Shown: positions 1 through 10,443 of the stretch, piece after piece
Numbering within the stretch: the first letter of the stretch is position 1
How the letters are laid out: every line of letters starts with the position of its first letter
Assembly (NCBI GenBank): GCA_030220185.1
Contig: JASPKZ010002332.1
Location: 2,108,001 to 2,172,000, forward strand
Length of the DNA stretch: 64,000 nucleotides
Origin: Diploptera punctata
Lineage: Eukaryota; Arthropoda; Insecta; Blattodea; Blaberidae
Reading direction: 5' to 3'
Made by a program: the position numbers and the translations under genes
Notes under the pieces: model-generated
Seen by the model: the letters and a program-made list of their open reading frames with translations, nothing else
Databases searched by the model: none
Told to the model about the DNA's origin: nothing

Positions 1-181
1 GCACATTGATGATCTCCTAGCCATGTATAATGTACTTCCCAAAAATTACGGTTAATTTTATTCTCCCACCTCATTCTTGGTTTAACAATTGGACATTTTC
101 CCTCTGGTTTTCCAATAAGAAGCTTCCATATTCCCTATTCGTGTCACATGCTCTGTACATCGCAGTTTGTGAGACTTAACT
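1..181 (-). mobile_element. RTE-1 LINE fragment, C-terminal coding end
   Basis: The reverse strand reads as a decayed copy of the C-terminal tail of the insect endonuclease-reverse transcriptase LINE type, recognisable as VKSHKLRCTEHVTRIGNMEASYW against the better copy at 62.8 kb (VKSRRLRWTGRVARMGNER). It carries stops and cannot code. It runs off the left window edge and stops where the small inverted-repeat element at 182 begins. Confidence 0.75.
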
Positions 182-312
182 GTACAACGCACGTTTGTGA
201 AGTGTTTTACAGAACCTCGGATATAAAAAAAATCTCGCTATCGCTCGGTTTTTAAACATTTCCTCGCTTCTGTAAAAACCACTTCCCAACCTCGCATCGT
301 AATATAGGCTAC
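182..312. repeat. P-MITE, about 130-bp inverted-repeat element, copy 1
   Basis: The two ends are imperfect inverted copies: a left segment containing GAAGTGTTTTACAGAA and a right segment containing TTCTGTAAAAACCACTTC. Near-identical copies lie at 8488-8614 and 58688-58772. It has no coding capacity and looks like a short non-autonomous DNA element; the superfamily is not determined. Here it interrupts RTE-1 sequence. Confidence 0.6.
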
Positions 313-610
313 TATATTTCATCTGTAAGTTAATGTTTTGTAGGCGTAGGTATGTCCAATGCACTTTGTAGGCTTCGGGTTTACGCATAGCCTATAGACT
401 ATCTATCTTCAATTTAAGCACACATTAAACAATACATAATGAAGATACCGAGCTATGAGTTGAGTGCTTGGTTCATACAGTATCGTTTAAGATTCAGATA
501 GGGCCGGCCCCGAGAAAAAATCCCGTGTCGATCAATATGATTTGGATTTTTCGTGTTTTTTTCAATTGTCAAGGAAATGGAAATGTTAGATTGGATTTTA
601 TTACCACGAT
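313..610. other. No feature recognised
   Basis: AT-rich sequence with no convincing ORF. The short overlapping frames on both strands continue into the SINE at 623 and are not supported. Confidence 0.5.
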
Positions 611-622
611 CCATTTCATGAT

Positions 623-948
623 CCATCCATCCATAGTAATTCTGCCCGAGGGCAGGTCTTTCATTGCAATCATAGCATTTCCATGCTATACTTTGCAGCT
701 TCACTTGGGAATTATTGGTGTGGTAGCTTCCCGTTGCTTTCCACACCGGTGATGGTTAATAATGATAAGGATGATGATGGCCGGATGATTTTCGGGGACC
801 GTTGGGCCCTAAGAATCCTGACATTTGTCTTACAGGTGAGGAAAAAACCCCGAAAAAACCTCACCCAGGAGCCTGTCCCGATCGGGAATCGAACCCTGGC
901 CTGCTGTGTGACAAGGCAGCACGCTACCTCGAGACCACAGCGGTGGAC
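623..948 (-). mobile_element. SINE-1 (module A), full length
   Basis: tRNA-derived SINE. On the reverse strand it begins TCCACCGCTGTGGTCTCGAG, carries a B-box-like GGTTCGATTCCCG, a conserved body (CCTCACCTGTAAGACAAATG) and the module A tail ending in GGATGGATGG. A 12-bp direct repeat CCATTTCATGAT flanks it at 611-622 and 949-960, a clear target-site duplication. ORFs over it come from SINE sequence and are not genes. Confidence 0.92.
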
Positions 949-960
949 CCATTTCATGAT

Positions 961-1748
961 AAATTATTAATATTTAATATAGTTGCATTCCCACAATAAT
1001 ACCAAAATAGACAATAATAGTTATATACAGCCTATTGATATACATCAAAATATCGTATGGCCAAGCGTCTCAAAATAAAATTGAAGTAAAAAGGTAACTG
1101 TATACGTTGATTTGTAGCCATCTATTTTGCATACGGAAATGATATTAGGATAGCGAATACATATTTGACGATAAAGGTGTGACAGATAGAAGAGGGAAAA
1201 TAAAATCCGCGCATAGTTTACTCTCGTCGATACGAACTAAGGGGGTTGCCAGGGTCAACTTCTCCATTTGACTGCCGATTCGTTTCAGTAGAGTAATATG
1301 TTTTCTCAACATTTATACTTCTGAAGGGTTTGGACTTCAATCTAGGCATTGGTACACAATCTAGCAGTTGGAAATTGCTCACTTCTACCTCTTTTACTTC
1401 TAAGACTGAAAATTGCTCAAGAGGCAGATATGTAATATGTGAGCCAAAATGACAGTCTTAACTACAAGAAACAGCTTATTGATTTTTAATACATTATGGC
1501 TGCAAAACATTTTGCTCGATAAACAAAAGTGTAATATGTTCTACATATAATTTAAAACAAAAATTGTACCTGTGTTGGCAGTCGTCCTCAACATGTTCTA
1601 CATAGCCTACAGTAAATGTCTAGTAACCTGATTTATTAGAAATCTATGATTAAAAAAGTTTTAAATATATATAAATACTGTATCTTACCATTAGCTGTCC
1701 GGGTAAAATGTATGAAGAAGAGTCCCAGCAAAGGTGATATATTATTAT
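961..1748. other. No gene recognised
   Basis: AT-rich non-coding stretch. A phrase near 1050-1085 (CTCAAAATAAAATTGAA) recurs at 48631-48650, so part is probably a very old repeat. Nothing else is supported. Confidence 0.5.
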
Positions 1749-1751
1749 TGA

Positions 1752-2367
1752 CTATTTAACTCATGCCCCAAATGGCAGTCGATGACCAATCACATTAATA
1801 TGAATTTTGATTTACAACCAATCACAGTGTTTTTTCACCTCGGTTTTATCACCTTCATTTTATAAAATTGCTCCCAGAATTGTATATAGTGCACGAATGT
1901 AACCAGATTCTGTTTGCGAGATATAATAAAAAAACGTTCGTAGTAATTGATTATACCACAAAATCACTGTTTTCACTTTCTTAAACGTATTATTTCCCAG
2001 GTATTAACATTCCAGAAAAATAGAATTGACATATTTACATCATTGGACATCAAGAAATTAATTAATAACCTATAATGTTGGTTATAAACAGTTTGATGTG
2101 TTTCATTTTTCTCCACTACAATATTGCGATTCTATTTGGCAATAAAAATGATCTGGTTGGAGTGATGAACAAATTAAATATAACAAACGTTTCTCGTTTT
2201 CAAACATCGCCGTTTACATTAAATATATAAATATTTTAAAATAGATATATTTAAATAATGATTTGTGAGTAAACGGCTTAATTTTATTCGTTAAATAGTC
2301 CTAACAAATGCTACTTTTGATTTCCAAATTCTCTAGATAAATTGGAAATCACTCGAGGCATTACTTA
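1752..2367 (+). mobile_element. N1 non-autonomous DNA element, copy 1
   Basis: Starts CTATTTAACTCATGCCCC and carries the inverted counterpart CGTTAAATAGTC at about 2290-2300, followed by a hairpin-forming tail (CAAATTCTCTAGATAAATTGG) that ends GGCATTACTTA. Three other copies lie at 11718, 41125 and 63388 (reverse). The other copies suggest a TGA target duplication; here the right flank is CAA, so it has drifted. No transposase is encoded. Confidence 0.75.
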
Positions 2368-2756
2368 CAATTTTAATGAACTTGCTCTAGGTTGTGGGCT
2401 GAAAAGATAATAATCTTTACTAAATGTAATAAGGGTTTAAAAAAAGGTAAGAAGCTAATATTAAGGTAATAAATAAATAAATAAATAAAAATGTATACTT
2501 ATCAGCCTCATAGGCTAATGGTCAGAGCTTCTGCTCGTAATGAATTATAAATAAAGAATATCTATCGACATCATGGAAAAAAACGTTAACGTCTGATTAG
2601 GCTCATATATATTTTTTTTGCCATAAATAAATAAGAAATGGAAGTTCCTAATTATTGATACCATCTTACCTTGTATTCAGTCTTATTTCTCGTAAAATAT
2701 GATATACCTAAGAACAATATTTCTATCGATGACAGTTCCGTACACAATTCAGTCAT
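2368..2756. other. AT-rich spacer with (AAAT)n
   Basis: Contains a short (AAAT)n run at about 2467-2490 and otherwise no recognisable content. Confidence 0.6.
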
Positions 2757-2879
2757 ATGGCGGGTAACAGTAGCACCACGGTTCCCCCAATAGATGGTGT
2801 CAGCGAAGTAATACCTTATGCAAGTTTGTTTATAGTACAACTGCAACTTCGTTCGGAATTGGTATGCAATATTCTGAAT

Positions 2880-4215
2880 CATGGAAGGAAATATTGTAAA
2901 CCAGGACCTTCAAAACTTAGCTCATCAGCAAATAAACACGTGCGAGGGTAAGGTTTCGACCAGAAGCGAGAATATCCTAATTATAAATATGTATAAAACA
3001 TTATTAAAAGAAAATCATCAAGTAGGTGTGCAAGATATAGTAAATAAAGTGGCTTTATCCATTTCAGTAGTAGCAGTAAGTACTATCGTAGAAGAATTAA
3101 AATATATGGCGAGGTTAAGTCACTGGTGAAAAGTAAACCGAAATGAGGACAGTAATTAATTATACAGAATACTGTTAAATATGATCAGGAGAAAGGAGCA
3201 TGCATTATATTTCAATAACGAAATTCCAACTGTAAAGAAAATTATGGCGTCCATCAATGAAGACCCCGATCTCCCTAACTATAAGAAATAACCATTTTAC
3301 AAATTAATGAAACGTATTGGATTAAATTCAAGCGACAAAGAAATAGCCGCTTACTGGACAGAAATGATATTGTTTTATGGCGGCGAAAACACTTAAGGGA
3401 AATTAGGTAATATGATGAGGGAAAACACAAAGGGGATTAGGAAATATCGTGAAGATGGAAAAGAATATTCTTTCAAGACGAAACGTGGATCGGCACGACG
3501 AAACTGTAATTTCGGTGAAGTATGCTTAACTTGTAATGGTCTGTCGACAGGTCCCAGGAATTCAACAGGTAAAGGAAAACGTCTAATTGTTGTTCACATT
3601 GGCAACAAGAAGGGTGCCATAGGCAACGCCTTTTGGGTTTTGAAGTTTCAATCCTGAAAAAATATCGTGAAGAAATGACAGGTGACGCTTTTCATATGTG
3701 AATTCGAATTTACTTCAACTGGATCCTGTGCGGTTGTAATGGATAATGCATCTTATCACATAGTTAAGAAATAAATACCCAACTATGTCATGGAATAAAT
3801 CGCAAATTGTAGACTGGCTAGCATAGAAGGAAATTCCCCTAGAATATATGTTAAAATAAGAGTTGCCCACAGTACATCTATGATCAGAGTTTAGTAAATT
3901 AAATAGCTAACGGGCAAATTATAGTAGTGCTTCTTCTTCCTCCGTATCATTGTGAACTTAATCCGATTGATTAATATGGGCTAAAAAGTAGGGCTATGTG
4001 TCATTCAACAATAAAACATTTAATACTCATGTTAAGAACGTAAAACACCTTCTCCTTGAAGCAGTACAAAAAAAAAAAAAACGAGTGCACAGTGGCAAAA
4101 TTGGGTAAAACGTGTTATTGAAAAAAGAAAAGCCAAGTGTCTGGGTGTTGATAATAAAAATGAAAGAGATTGCTGAAATTATTATTCTTGAATCCGATTC
4201 GTCAGAAAGTGATAA
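2880..4215 (+). pseudogene. DDE transposase relic of the IS630/Tc1-mariner type
   Basis: Reading across all three forward frames gives the colinear skeleton of an arthropod DDE transposase. An N-terminal helix-turn-helix region (ENILIINMYKTLLKEN, then VAVSTIVEELKYM) is followed by NEIPTVKKIMASINEDPDLP and FYKLMKRIG. Next come the core strand around GKRLIVVHIGNKKGAIG at about 3570-3620, the D-containing WIMDNASYH-like region near 3740 and the CDLNPI-like LNPID region near 3955. The acidic C-terminal tail is IAEIIILESDSSESD at 4168-4213. Many frameshifts, stops and an A14 run make it dead. Family identity rests on my reading of motif order. No terminal inverted repeats were located. Confidence 0.65.
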
Positions 4216-4259
4216 AAGGTATGTTTTATTGTAATATTTTGTTTTCCAGAAAATCCAAT

Positions 4260-4550
4260 TTTTTTTGTTAATCCCACTACAGGCCTTGGGAGACCCTTGG
4301 GGTAGTAGGAGGTTAAGGCTCCCATTTTTTCTAGACAATCGGCACTTGATGTCAGCCCTGCGTGAAGGCCGCCTTTAGCCCCAGAACAAGCGTCTGGTAC
4401 TCATTTCCGTTAGAGGCTGAGTCAACCCCAGGGCCATAGTGCCGCCAGAAGGTTTTGGCCAGTTTAAAAATCCTGACCCCACCGGGACTTGAACCCTCGA
4501 CCTTCCGACTTGTAGCGCAATGTCTTAACCACTACGCTACGGCGTGCCCC
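4260..4550 (-). mobile_element. SINE-3, full length
   Basis: tRNA-derived SINE. The reverse strand begins GGGGCACGCCGTAGCGTAGT, which contains an A-box-like segment, followed by the B-box-like GGGTTCAAGTCCC and the conserved body and tail (GGAGCCTTAACCTCCTACTA). A 14-bp direct repeat CCAGAAAATCCRAT flanks it at 4246-4259 and 4551-4564. It sits just 3' of the transposase relic. Confidence 0.9.
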
Positions 4551-4564
4551 CCAGAAAATCCGAT

Positions 4565-4858
4565 ACCTTAAAAAATCCAATACCTTAAAAAAAAACAGTA
4601 ACTTGGGAACTCCACTTTTTTTCATTCGCTTTCGACTGTTTACTTCCGCTCTGTACACATCGTGGATTTACTGTACATCCAATAACTTGGTTGTATTAAT
4701 TTTTTTTACCGATTGCATCAGATTGTCATTGGCATTTATAGTAAGACGTTGTAGTATTATAAATCAGCATATTTATTAAACATTTTTGGAGTTTTATTTA
4801 TCTGTAGATTATGCAAACGTTTGATTTTTTCTATGCAAATTAAAAATTCAGTATGTAT
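4565..4858. other. No gene recognised
   Basis: AT-rich flank between SINE-3 and a trinucleotide array. The reverse ORF over it is SINE sequence plus A-run translation. Confidence 0.5.
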
Positions 4859-4888
4859 CAATAATAATAATAACAATAGTAATAATAC

Positions 4889-4955
<67 letters not shown>
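4859..4955. repeat. (AAT)n microsatellite
   Basis: About 95 bp of mostly pure AAT with interruptions at the left end. The poly-Leu/poly-Ile ORFs over it are artefacts. Confidence 0.95.
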
Positions 4956-4956
<1 letters not shown>

Positions 4957-5066
4957 GCAGCATACAACTATTCACCACGAGGAAGAAGTAGTTTGAGAAG
5001 ACCAAGGAAAATATGGAAAGAGCAGCAATTTGGAGCCGGAACAGGCTAGTAAATAAGCCTAAACCG

Positions 5067-5110
<44 letters not shown>

Positions 5111-5120
5111 TAATAATAAT
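4956..5120 (+). mobile_element. RTE-2 LINE 3' end with (AAT)n tail
   Basis: Bases from about 4975 read RGRSSLRRPRKIWKEQQFGA, then GTG and KPKP*, matching the C-terminus of the RTE-2 copies at 32.7 kb and 35.8 kb (GRPRKRWAEVGTGQQT). The coding end is followed at once by an (AAT)n array at 5069-5118, as at other LINE 3' ends in this window. It is severely 5' truncated. Confidence 0.6.
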
Positions 5121-5221
5121 AAACGGCTAGTTTGGAAACGCATGCATTTACAGGGATTCTTGTCCCGGCAACTTCTCGCAAAAATCTAATATTGCAGTAC
5201 ATTATATAAAATGGCGATTTT

Positions 5222-5450
5222 TTCAATTTTATGGATATGAATCATGGCCTATTACTTTAAAAGAGGGAAAAAGATTATGAGTATTTGAGAATAAAAATCT
5301 TAGGGAAAATTTTGGACCAAAGAGTGATGAACAGACAGGTGAACGGAGAAAACTACGTAACAGTGACCACTTTATGGGAAACCAGATATAGTAAGAACAG
5401 CAGACCTCGTAAACTGTGATGGCCTGGACATATGCCACGAATCTGGAATA
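5222..5450 (+). mobile_element. RTE-1 LINE fragment
   Basis: Forward-strand translation with stops gives LYGYESWPITLKEGKRL, then VFENKNLRENFGPKSDEQTG, matching the RTE-1 segment at 62.9-63.05 kb (YGCETWTLTLREERRLRVFE). It is a dead internal fragment truncated on both sides. Confidence 0.7.
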
Positions 5451-6291
5451 AAAGAGGGTAATGGAAACTTTCTCCCTTATTATGAATATCAAAACCTAAA
5501 ATAGTATCAAAATTAGCGGCCTTTCTTCTCATGCCCCACTCTTATATTTATAGAGGCACTCTAGTTTCCTCTAGCGAATGAACCATCACTAACTTATATA
5601 TATTTTTGTGGCAGAATAAAAAAAAAATCTCCCCTATGTCATTTTCGTAATATAATACTTTTTTTTTATAAATATTCCAGTATTTAGAGGAGATAGTATG
5701 CATCACAATAAAAAAAAATGAGCTCTGGGAAAACAAATTCAAGATTCTTAAAAAAATTGGACAATGATCCCTTCAATCTCTATCAAAATATAAAAAAAAC
5801 ATGACTGAACACTCGACATAAACATTTAAAATATCATTTAAGCATAGATATACGCAAATAATTATGATTTGTCAAAATATTTTCACAGATAACAGAGCCT
5901 GAAATACAGGCCTCTCTCCTATGTACGTACAAGGTAGGTCATTAATTTTTTTCACTTTCGTCCACCTTCTGTTATTTCGTTTCCTGATTATACGGTACGC
6001 TACTCATTTTTAATGGAACTATCGTGCATTGAAGGAGGGAAATGTACAAAATGAAATGCCAATTGGATTTTCAATTTCCATCAATGGATGTGATTCAGTA
6101 AATCGTCTACATTTTTTTTGTAGATGACATTTTTTATGTGAAATAAATTCTCTATACGCATCAGATAGATGGGAGGATAATATTTTGATATATCTTAGGG
6201 ATCTGATTTTGGAGATATGAACTAAATTCAGTTAACTGAGGAACCAGTAAATAGCCTAAGTGATGCGATATTGAACTTGGCTTCCATAAAC
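5451..6291. other. No gene recognised
   Basis: AT-rich sequence with poly-A/T runs and no supported ORF or repeat. Confidence 0.5.
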
Positions 6292-6293
6292 TA

Positions 6294-7246
6294 CAGTAAA
6301 ACTTGTTTAATCCGGAACGTGAATAAGGCGGAAATCTGTCCAATGTGAACAAATTTATTGGTCCCGGCGAAATAACAGTAATTTTACGTGTATTTATTTT
6401 GCGTAAAACGGAATGTGTCCAACATGGAAACGGTAGGATATTTGTACACAATCCATGAAAAAAATATATAAAGCGGAAAGACAGAGAATAAATTAGTTTC
6501 CACTTCATTGAATTCCCGTTAGGCCAAAAAAATAATAAGGAATGATTCCTGCCGCCGGGTGAATTAGAGATTCAACTTGTACCTGACATTTTATTTCGCC
6601 CTCACTGCACAGCTACCTGTCTTACAAATAACCATTGCACTGTAAAATCTTAAATTAATTTAAGTTATGAGACCGCCGATCTTTCACCGGGAGTTTTCTG
6701 AATTTACGGAATACAGATGGCTAAAACGTATGTGTTACTGTCATTAAACGAAGAAGTGGAAGTGATTGAAGATATATCTCCAAATTTCCGGACAGATGCT
6801 CCGAAGTCAAGCTCTAGCTTTTGCTAAATCCCCAGGGAATAAAGATTTCAAGGCATGTTTAGGTTGGCTGGACAGTTTTAAAAGACAACAGAATGTAGTG
6901 TGGAATTTAATTTGGGGGGAATCAAAGGATGTGGACGTAATTGTAGTTAGTGAGCGGAAACCGAAACTGTATACTTTCATTTCAGGATACGCGCCTAAGA
7001 GACATTTTTAACGCTGACGAGACGGGACTGTTTTTTGCGCGTTACCGTCGAAGTCGCTCATACGTACTATACTTCACTTTTCAAAGACAATGGAACTACA
7101 GTTAATCCAAAGTACGTAAAAAGACATATACGGTACTCTATAAGCTAAGATTATTAATAAGTTTTAGTTTTTTTATAATGCGAAATTTTGTCTAATGTGG
7201 AAAAAAAAATTGGTCATATGCGATTCCGCTTTGAGCACGTTTACTG
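6294..7246 (+). mobile_element. Tigger/pogo-like DNA transposon, internally deleted, copy 1
   Basis: The left end starts CAGTAAAACTTGTTTAATCC and the right end, read in reverse, starts CAGTAAACGTGCTCAAAGCG. A TA dinucleotide flanks each end (6292-6293, 7247-7248), the expected pogo-type target duplication. The interior matches a longer copy at 48.66-49.96 kb. Between MAKTYVLLSLNEEVEVIEDI (6717-6775) and the following text this copy lacks sequence that the second copy keeps. Confidence 0.85.
6717..7140 (+). pseudogene. Tigger-type transposase fragment (CENP-B HTH / DDE family)
   Basis: Begins MAKTYVLLSLNEEVEVIEDI, like the N-terminal HTH of TIGD proteins. It then jumps to ISGQMLRSQALAFAKSPGNK, DFKACLGWLDSFKRQ, and after a frameshift to RDIFNADETGLFF, which contains the first catalytic-type Asp region of pogo transposases. 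The order matches TIGD4-like proteins, but most of the DDE domain is missing and frames are broken. The element lies within inverted repeats at 6294-7246. Confidence 0.8.
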
Positions 7247-7248
7247 TA

Positions 7249-7667
7249 TTCCTTATGGCGTTGATTGATGTGTGACTTATAATACATTTTATTACGAGCA
7301 ATTTTAATATTTCATGAAGATCTTTGTAGTACATTGGTATGACGCTCGAAAGTAAGGGCGTTGAGTTAATGAAATCAAGGAAATACATGCATAGATAAAT
7401 AATCGCATAGCAATTGGTTACGATATCAGTATTAACAAATTAATGTTTTATTTTTTACCTTCATAAGTGCATTTTTCTGTTTACATTTTTAATAAACTTT
7501 TCTAAATTATTCCACCTGAGCATTATGTAGCTTGGTTTTGCCTAATAATTCACACTATTAAAGTAAAAGAAATCGTATTCATAGTAATTCGATATAACGA
7601 TTAAACTGTGCCCGAAAAAAAGCTCTTTTACGTATTTCATAATATTGTGTTTATATCTTGTATTGTC
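7249..7667. other. No gene recognised
   Basis: AT-rich flank with no supported feature. Confidence 0.5.
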
Positions 7668-7925
7668 GGCCGCGGTCGATGGATTGTATTTAGGATTGAA
7701 AAATCCAGAGAGCAAGTCCTCCGGGAGGGGCTTTAAGCCGTGGGTCCCGAATCTGAAGACTTTCAGGCTCACAAAAGATCCTTAAGCCTGAATAAAGAGC
7801 CCTCTGAGCAAAATTTACCAATCTCAAACATCCTAGTAATGCTTTAGTTACCTGCTAGATGTCTCATTGAGTCAGTGTGTTGACCGCATGCCACTCATGA
7901 CACCTTTGGACAAATAAGGTAACTA
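7668..7925 (+). mobile_element. SINE-2 copy with most of the tRNA-like head deleted
   Basis: Begins GGCCGCGGTCGATGG, joining the first 8 bases of the SINE-2 head directly to the body. The body matches the copy at 26547 (CTCCGGGAGGGGCTTTAAGC, TGAAGACTTTCAGGCTC, GATGTCTCATTG). About 60 bases of Pol III head are missing, so this copy is an inactive derivative. Confidence 0.8.
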
Positions 7926-8124
7926 AAAAATGAACTGGTATTAGCCTCGCTATGATGGTTGTCCAGCGGCTCGCTTTGTTTCCCCGCAGCTGTTATATAT
8001 GATTAAATACAAAGATGCCGACTACCGCCACTATAATAATTCCGCATGTTAATCATTGTCAAGCATTTTAGCGTGGCACCCGCTTTTATATAAACGGACA
8101 ACCATCAAGTGAGGCGATAACATA
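7926..8124. other. No feature recognised
   Basis: Short spacer between SINE-2 and G-MITE. Confidence 0.4.
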
Positions 8125-8469
8125 TTTTTTGCGCGATAGTGCGTTTTGTCGTACTTACAGCAATGGCGACCATGATTGGAAGTTCAACTTTCTACATTTC
8201 GGGGTTTGCCAACATAAATAACTATACTGTAATAACATAACTATACTGTAATATAACATATTACAAACATACGTGCGGAAAGTAAAACAACTGCCCTCTA
8301 TGTATACTACATACAATGTACATACAAAAAATATCCAAAAGATAGTGTTATAATAAACATTGTCTACACTGTTAACGTTAGTCAGTTGTTTATAATGAAC
8401 GCTAGTATTTCCAACAAAGATATTATTTTACTATTATTTATTATTTTGAAAACACCTTCGCGCAAAAAA
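8125..8469. repeat. G-MITE copy A (empty site for the fold-back element)
   Basis: The ends are inverted: TTTTTTGCGCGATAGTG on the left and, in reverse, TTTTTTTGCGCGAAGGTG on the right. The interior matches 57964-58682. At about 8416-8433 (CAAAGATATTATTTTAC) this copy keeps the uninterrupted sequence into which the fold-back element has inserted in copy B. Confidence 0.65.
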
Positions 8470-8487
8470 ATAAATAAATAAAATAAT

Positions 8488-8614
8488 GTACAACGCACGT
8501 TTGTGAAGTGTTTTACAGAATATCGGAAATTAAAAACCTCGCTATCGTTCTGTTTTTAAACATTTTCCTCGCTTCTGTAAAAACCACTTCCCAACTTCAC
8601 ATCGTAATATACTA
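8488..8614. repeat. P-MITE, copy 2
   Basis: Near-identical to 182-312, with inverted GAAGTGTTTTACAGAA / TTCTGTAAAAACCACTTC arms. It directly follows G-MITE here and at 58.7 kb, so the two may be parts of one larger repeat. Confidence 0.65.
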
Positions 8615-8639
8615 ACAACTCCTGACAAAGGAAAGGCTA

Positions 8640-8850
8640 TGGCTCAACAATGGGCTACGCCATTAGTCATGATATGTTGTGTTGTCTCGAAGGAGGTCCC
8701 TCATTCGGAGAAGCTCTCCATGTCGTTGTGTGGTCAAAAAGTATGTGTGTGATCCATAGTTCAAATCCCCCTCTCCCGATAGTTCATGCCACTGTAAGGT
8801 CCGGGAGGCGTGTGACACGTAAAAGTACTTATAATGTGAGAGGTTAAACT
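8640..8850 (+). mobile_element. SINE module C, without SINE-1 head
   Basis: Matches the module C tail seen at 25838-26060 and 30370-30600: TGTTGTCTCGAAGGAGG, GTTGTGTGGTCAAAAAGTAT, GTTCAAATCCCCCTCTCCCG. The last phrase resembles a tRNA B box, so this module may itself derive from a tRNA-type promoter. The ORFs here are SINE artefacts. Confidence 0.7.
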
Positions 8851-9069
8851 GTGTTGATGGAAAAAATGGAATCATATGTATACAGTTTAATCTCATTAAA
8901 CAATTGAATGAATTAATAAATAATAATTCTTCAGATCACATGCCATTCAGTTCAATTTACTTCTTTCTACTGGTAGGTGTACTTTGTTTTTGCTTTTTTC
9001 AAAGTATTTTATCTTGTACTCTAATTATATTTATTATATTTAATTTTCTGGTATTCGGTTTGTTTTTTA

Positions 9070-9222
9070 ATAATCCATCCATCCATAGTAATTCTGCCCG
9101 AGGGCAGGTTTTTCAGTGCAATCATAGCATTTTCACGATATCCTTTGCAGCTTTACTAGGGAATTATACGTGTAGTAGCTTCCTGTTGCTTTCCACACCG
9201 GTGAAGGATGATGATGATAATG
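9070..9222 (-). mobile_element. SINE-1 module A tail, 5' truncated
   Basis: Reverse-strand match to the module A tail (CTGCCCGAGGGCAGG, TTGCAGCTTTACTAGGGAAT, TTTCCACACCGGTGAAGGAT). The tRNA-like head and body are absent. Confidence 0.85.
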
Positions 9223-9291
9223 CTATGTTTAATAATACAATGTCTTAATTTATAACTCTCTTTTTTTACACGCTTTATATTAGCTTGACCT

Positions 9292-9292
9292 G

Positions 9293-9383
<91 letters not shown>

Positions 9384-9384
9384 G
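9292..9384. repeat. (TATC)n microsatellite
   Basis: About 23 TATC units. The array runs straight into the TATCTATG that begins each 166-bp tandem monomer, so it probably expanded from that junction. Confidence 0.97.
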
Positions 9385-9867
9385 TAACGGAATCTTTCAA
9401 CGCGATTTTCACCCACTTATAATCATTCGATCGACATGAAACTTTGTATACTTGTAAAAGACCCGTGACAATATAATAATTTCATATTTTGTTTCTAAAA
9501 TCATGGCCAGAATCATCAGAAAATAAAAAAAAGTGTCTTTGTATCTATGTAACGGAATTTTTGAACACGATTTTCACCAACCTAGAAACATTGGACCGAC
9601 TTGAAACTTTGTATACGTGTAAAGGACCCGTGACAATACAATAATTTCATATTTATTTTCTAAAATCCTGGCCAGAATCATCAGAAAATAAAAAAAAAGT
9701 GTATTTGTATCTATGTAACGGAATTTTTTAACACGATTTTCACCCACTTAGAAACATTGGATCAACTTGAAACTTTGTATACTTGTGAAGGACCCGTGAC
9801 AATACAATAATTTCATATTTTGTTTCTAAAATCCTGGCCAGAATCATCAGAAAATAAAAAAAAAAAA
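9381..9867. repeat. Three-unit 165-166-bp tandem array
   Basis: Monomers start at 9381, 9546 and 9712 with TATGTAACGGAAT. They share CGATTTTCACC, GAAACTTTGTATAC, GACCCGTGACAATA and an A-rich end (ATCATCAGAAAATAAAAAA). Units are highly similar by eye. No ORF spans them. Confidence 0.93.
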
Positions 9868-9913
9868 TGAAAACTGGTATAATAGGTTGCGGACTTGTCG
9901 ACTTTTTAGTCAA

Positions 9914-10017
9914 TCGTTGTAAGAGCTCTGTTGATAGAGCGGTGAACTCTAGTGGTATATAATTTCAGTAATCCATAGCGCGTTGGTTCAAATCCGGCTG
10001 GGAGGTTCTTTTTTTTT
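9914..10017 (+). tRNA. tRNA-Tyr-like pseudogene or SINE head with apparent intron
   Basis: The order of parts follows eukaryotic tRNA-Tyr: a D arm GCTCTGTTGATAGAGC, then GGTGAACTCTAG, an apparent 18-nt insert at 9953-9970, ATCCATAGCG, and a T arm GTTGGTTCAAATCCGGC. A T run follows at 10007-10017, a Pol III-type terminator. In tRNA-Tyr the intron lies just 3' of position 37, as here. The anticodon position reads CTA rather than GTA. The acceptor stem does not pair (3' side TGGGAGG has no 5' partner), so I call a pseudogene or the head of a tRNA-Tyr-derived SINE rather than a working tRNA. Confidence 0.6.
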
Positions 10018-10119
10018 AGAAGGGTATTACTTTTAGCTCATACTACAATAGTATCGAATTTAAAGATATTTACATTTTTATCTTATTCTGTAAAATATTA
10101 AAACTAAAAAATAAAAAAT

Positions 10120-10440
10120 AAATAATAGTTTTAAAAAACTAAAACAACACGCTTTATTAGAAAACCTAATTAAAGAATGAAAAAATAATTTTAATTTGCA
10201 ACACGCTTGGGATAAATAATTTTACCATCAAAAGCGTGGCGTGCTTTTTATGATTTTTACATTTTCTTCTTAGAGACTTTACTTTTACCAATATATGTTT
10301 ATTATCAAATATATTAATTGATAAAGAGCACCCCACGCTTTTGATGGTAAAATTATTTATCCCAAGCGTATTTCAAATTAAAATTATTTTTCATTTTTTC
10401 TAATAAAGCGTGTTGTTTTAGTTTTTTAAAATTATTATTT
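10120..10440. repeat. Inverted-repeat element (arms about 120 bp)
   Basis: Left arm 10120-10250 and right arm 10319-10440 are inverted copies (shared core CTTGGGATAAATAATTTTAC, ATCAAAAGCGTGG, ACAACACGCTTTATTAGAAA), with small indels and a spacer of about 70 bp. It is non-coding and looks like a MITE of unknown superfamily. The fold-back element inserted at its right edge. Confidence 0.8.
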
Positions 10441-10443
10441 ATT

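Noticed and set aside
802..999. Many 60-146-codon ORFs with GSNPGPLRDKAARYLETT-like text
   Set aside because: The same text recurs at every SINE-1 copy because the tRNA-like head is open in several frames; it is not a gene family.
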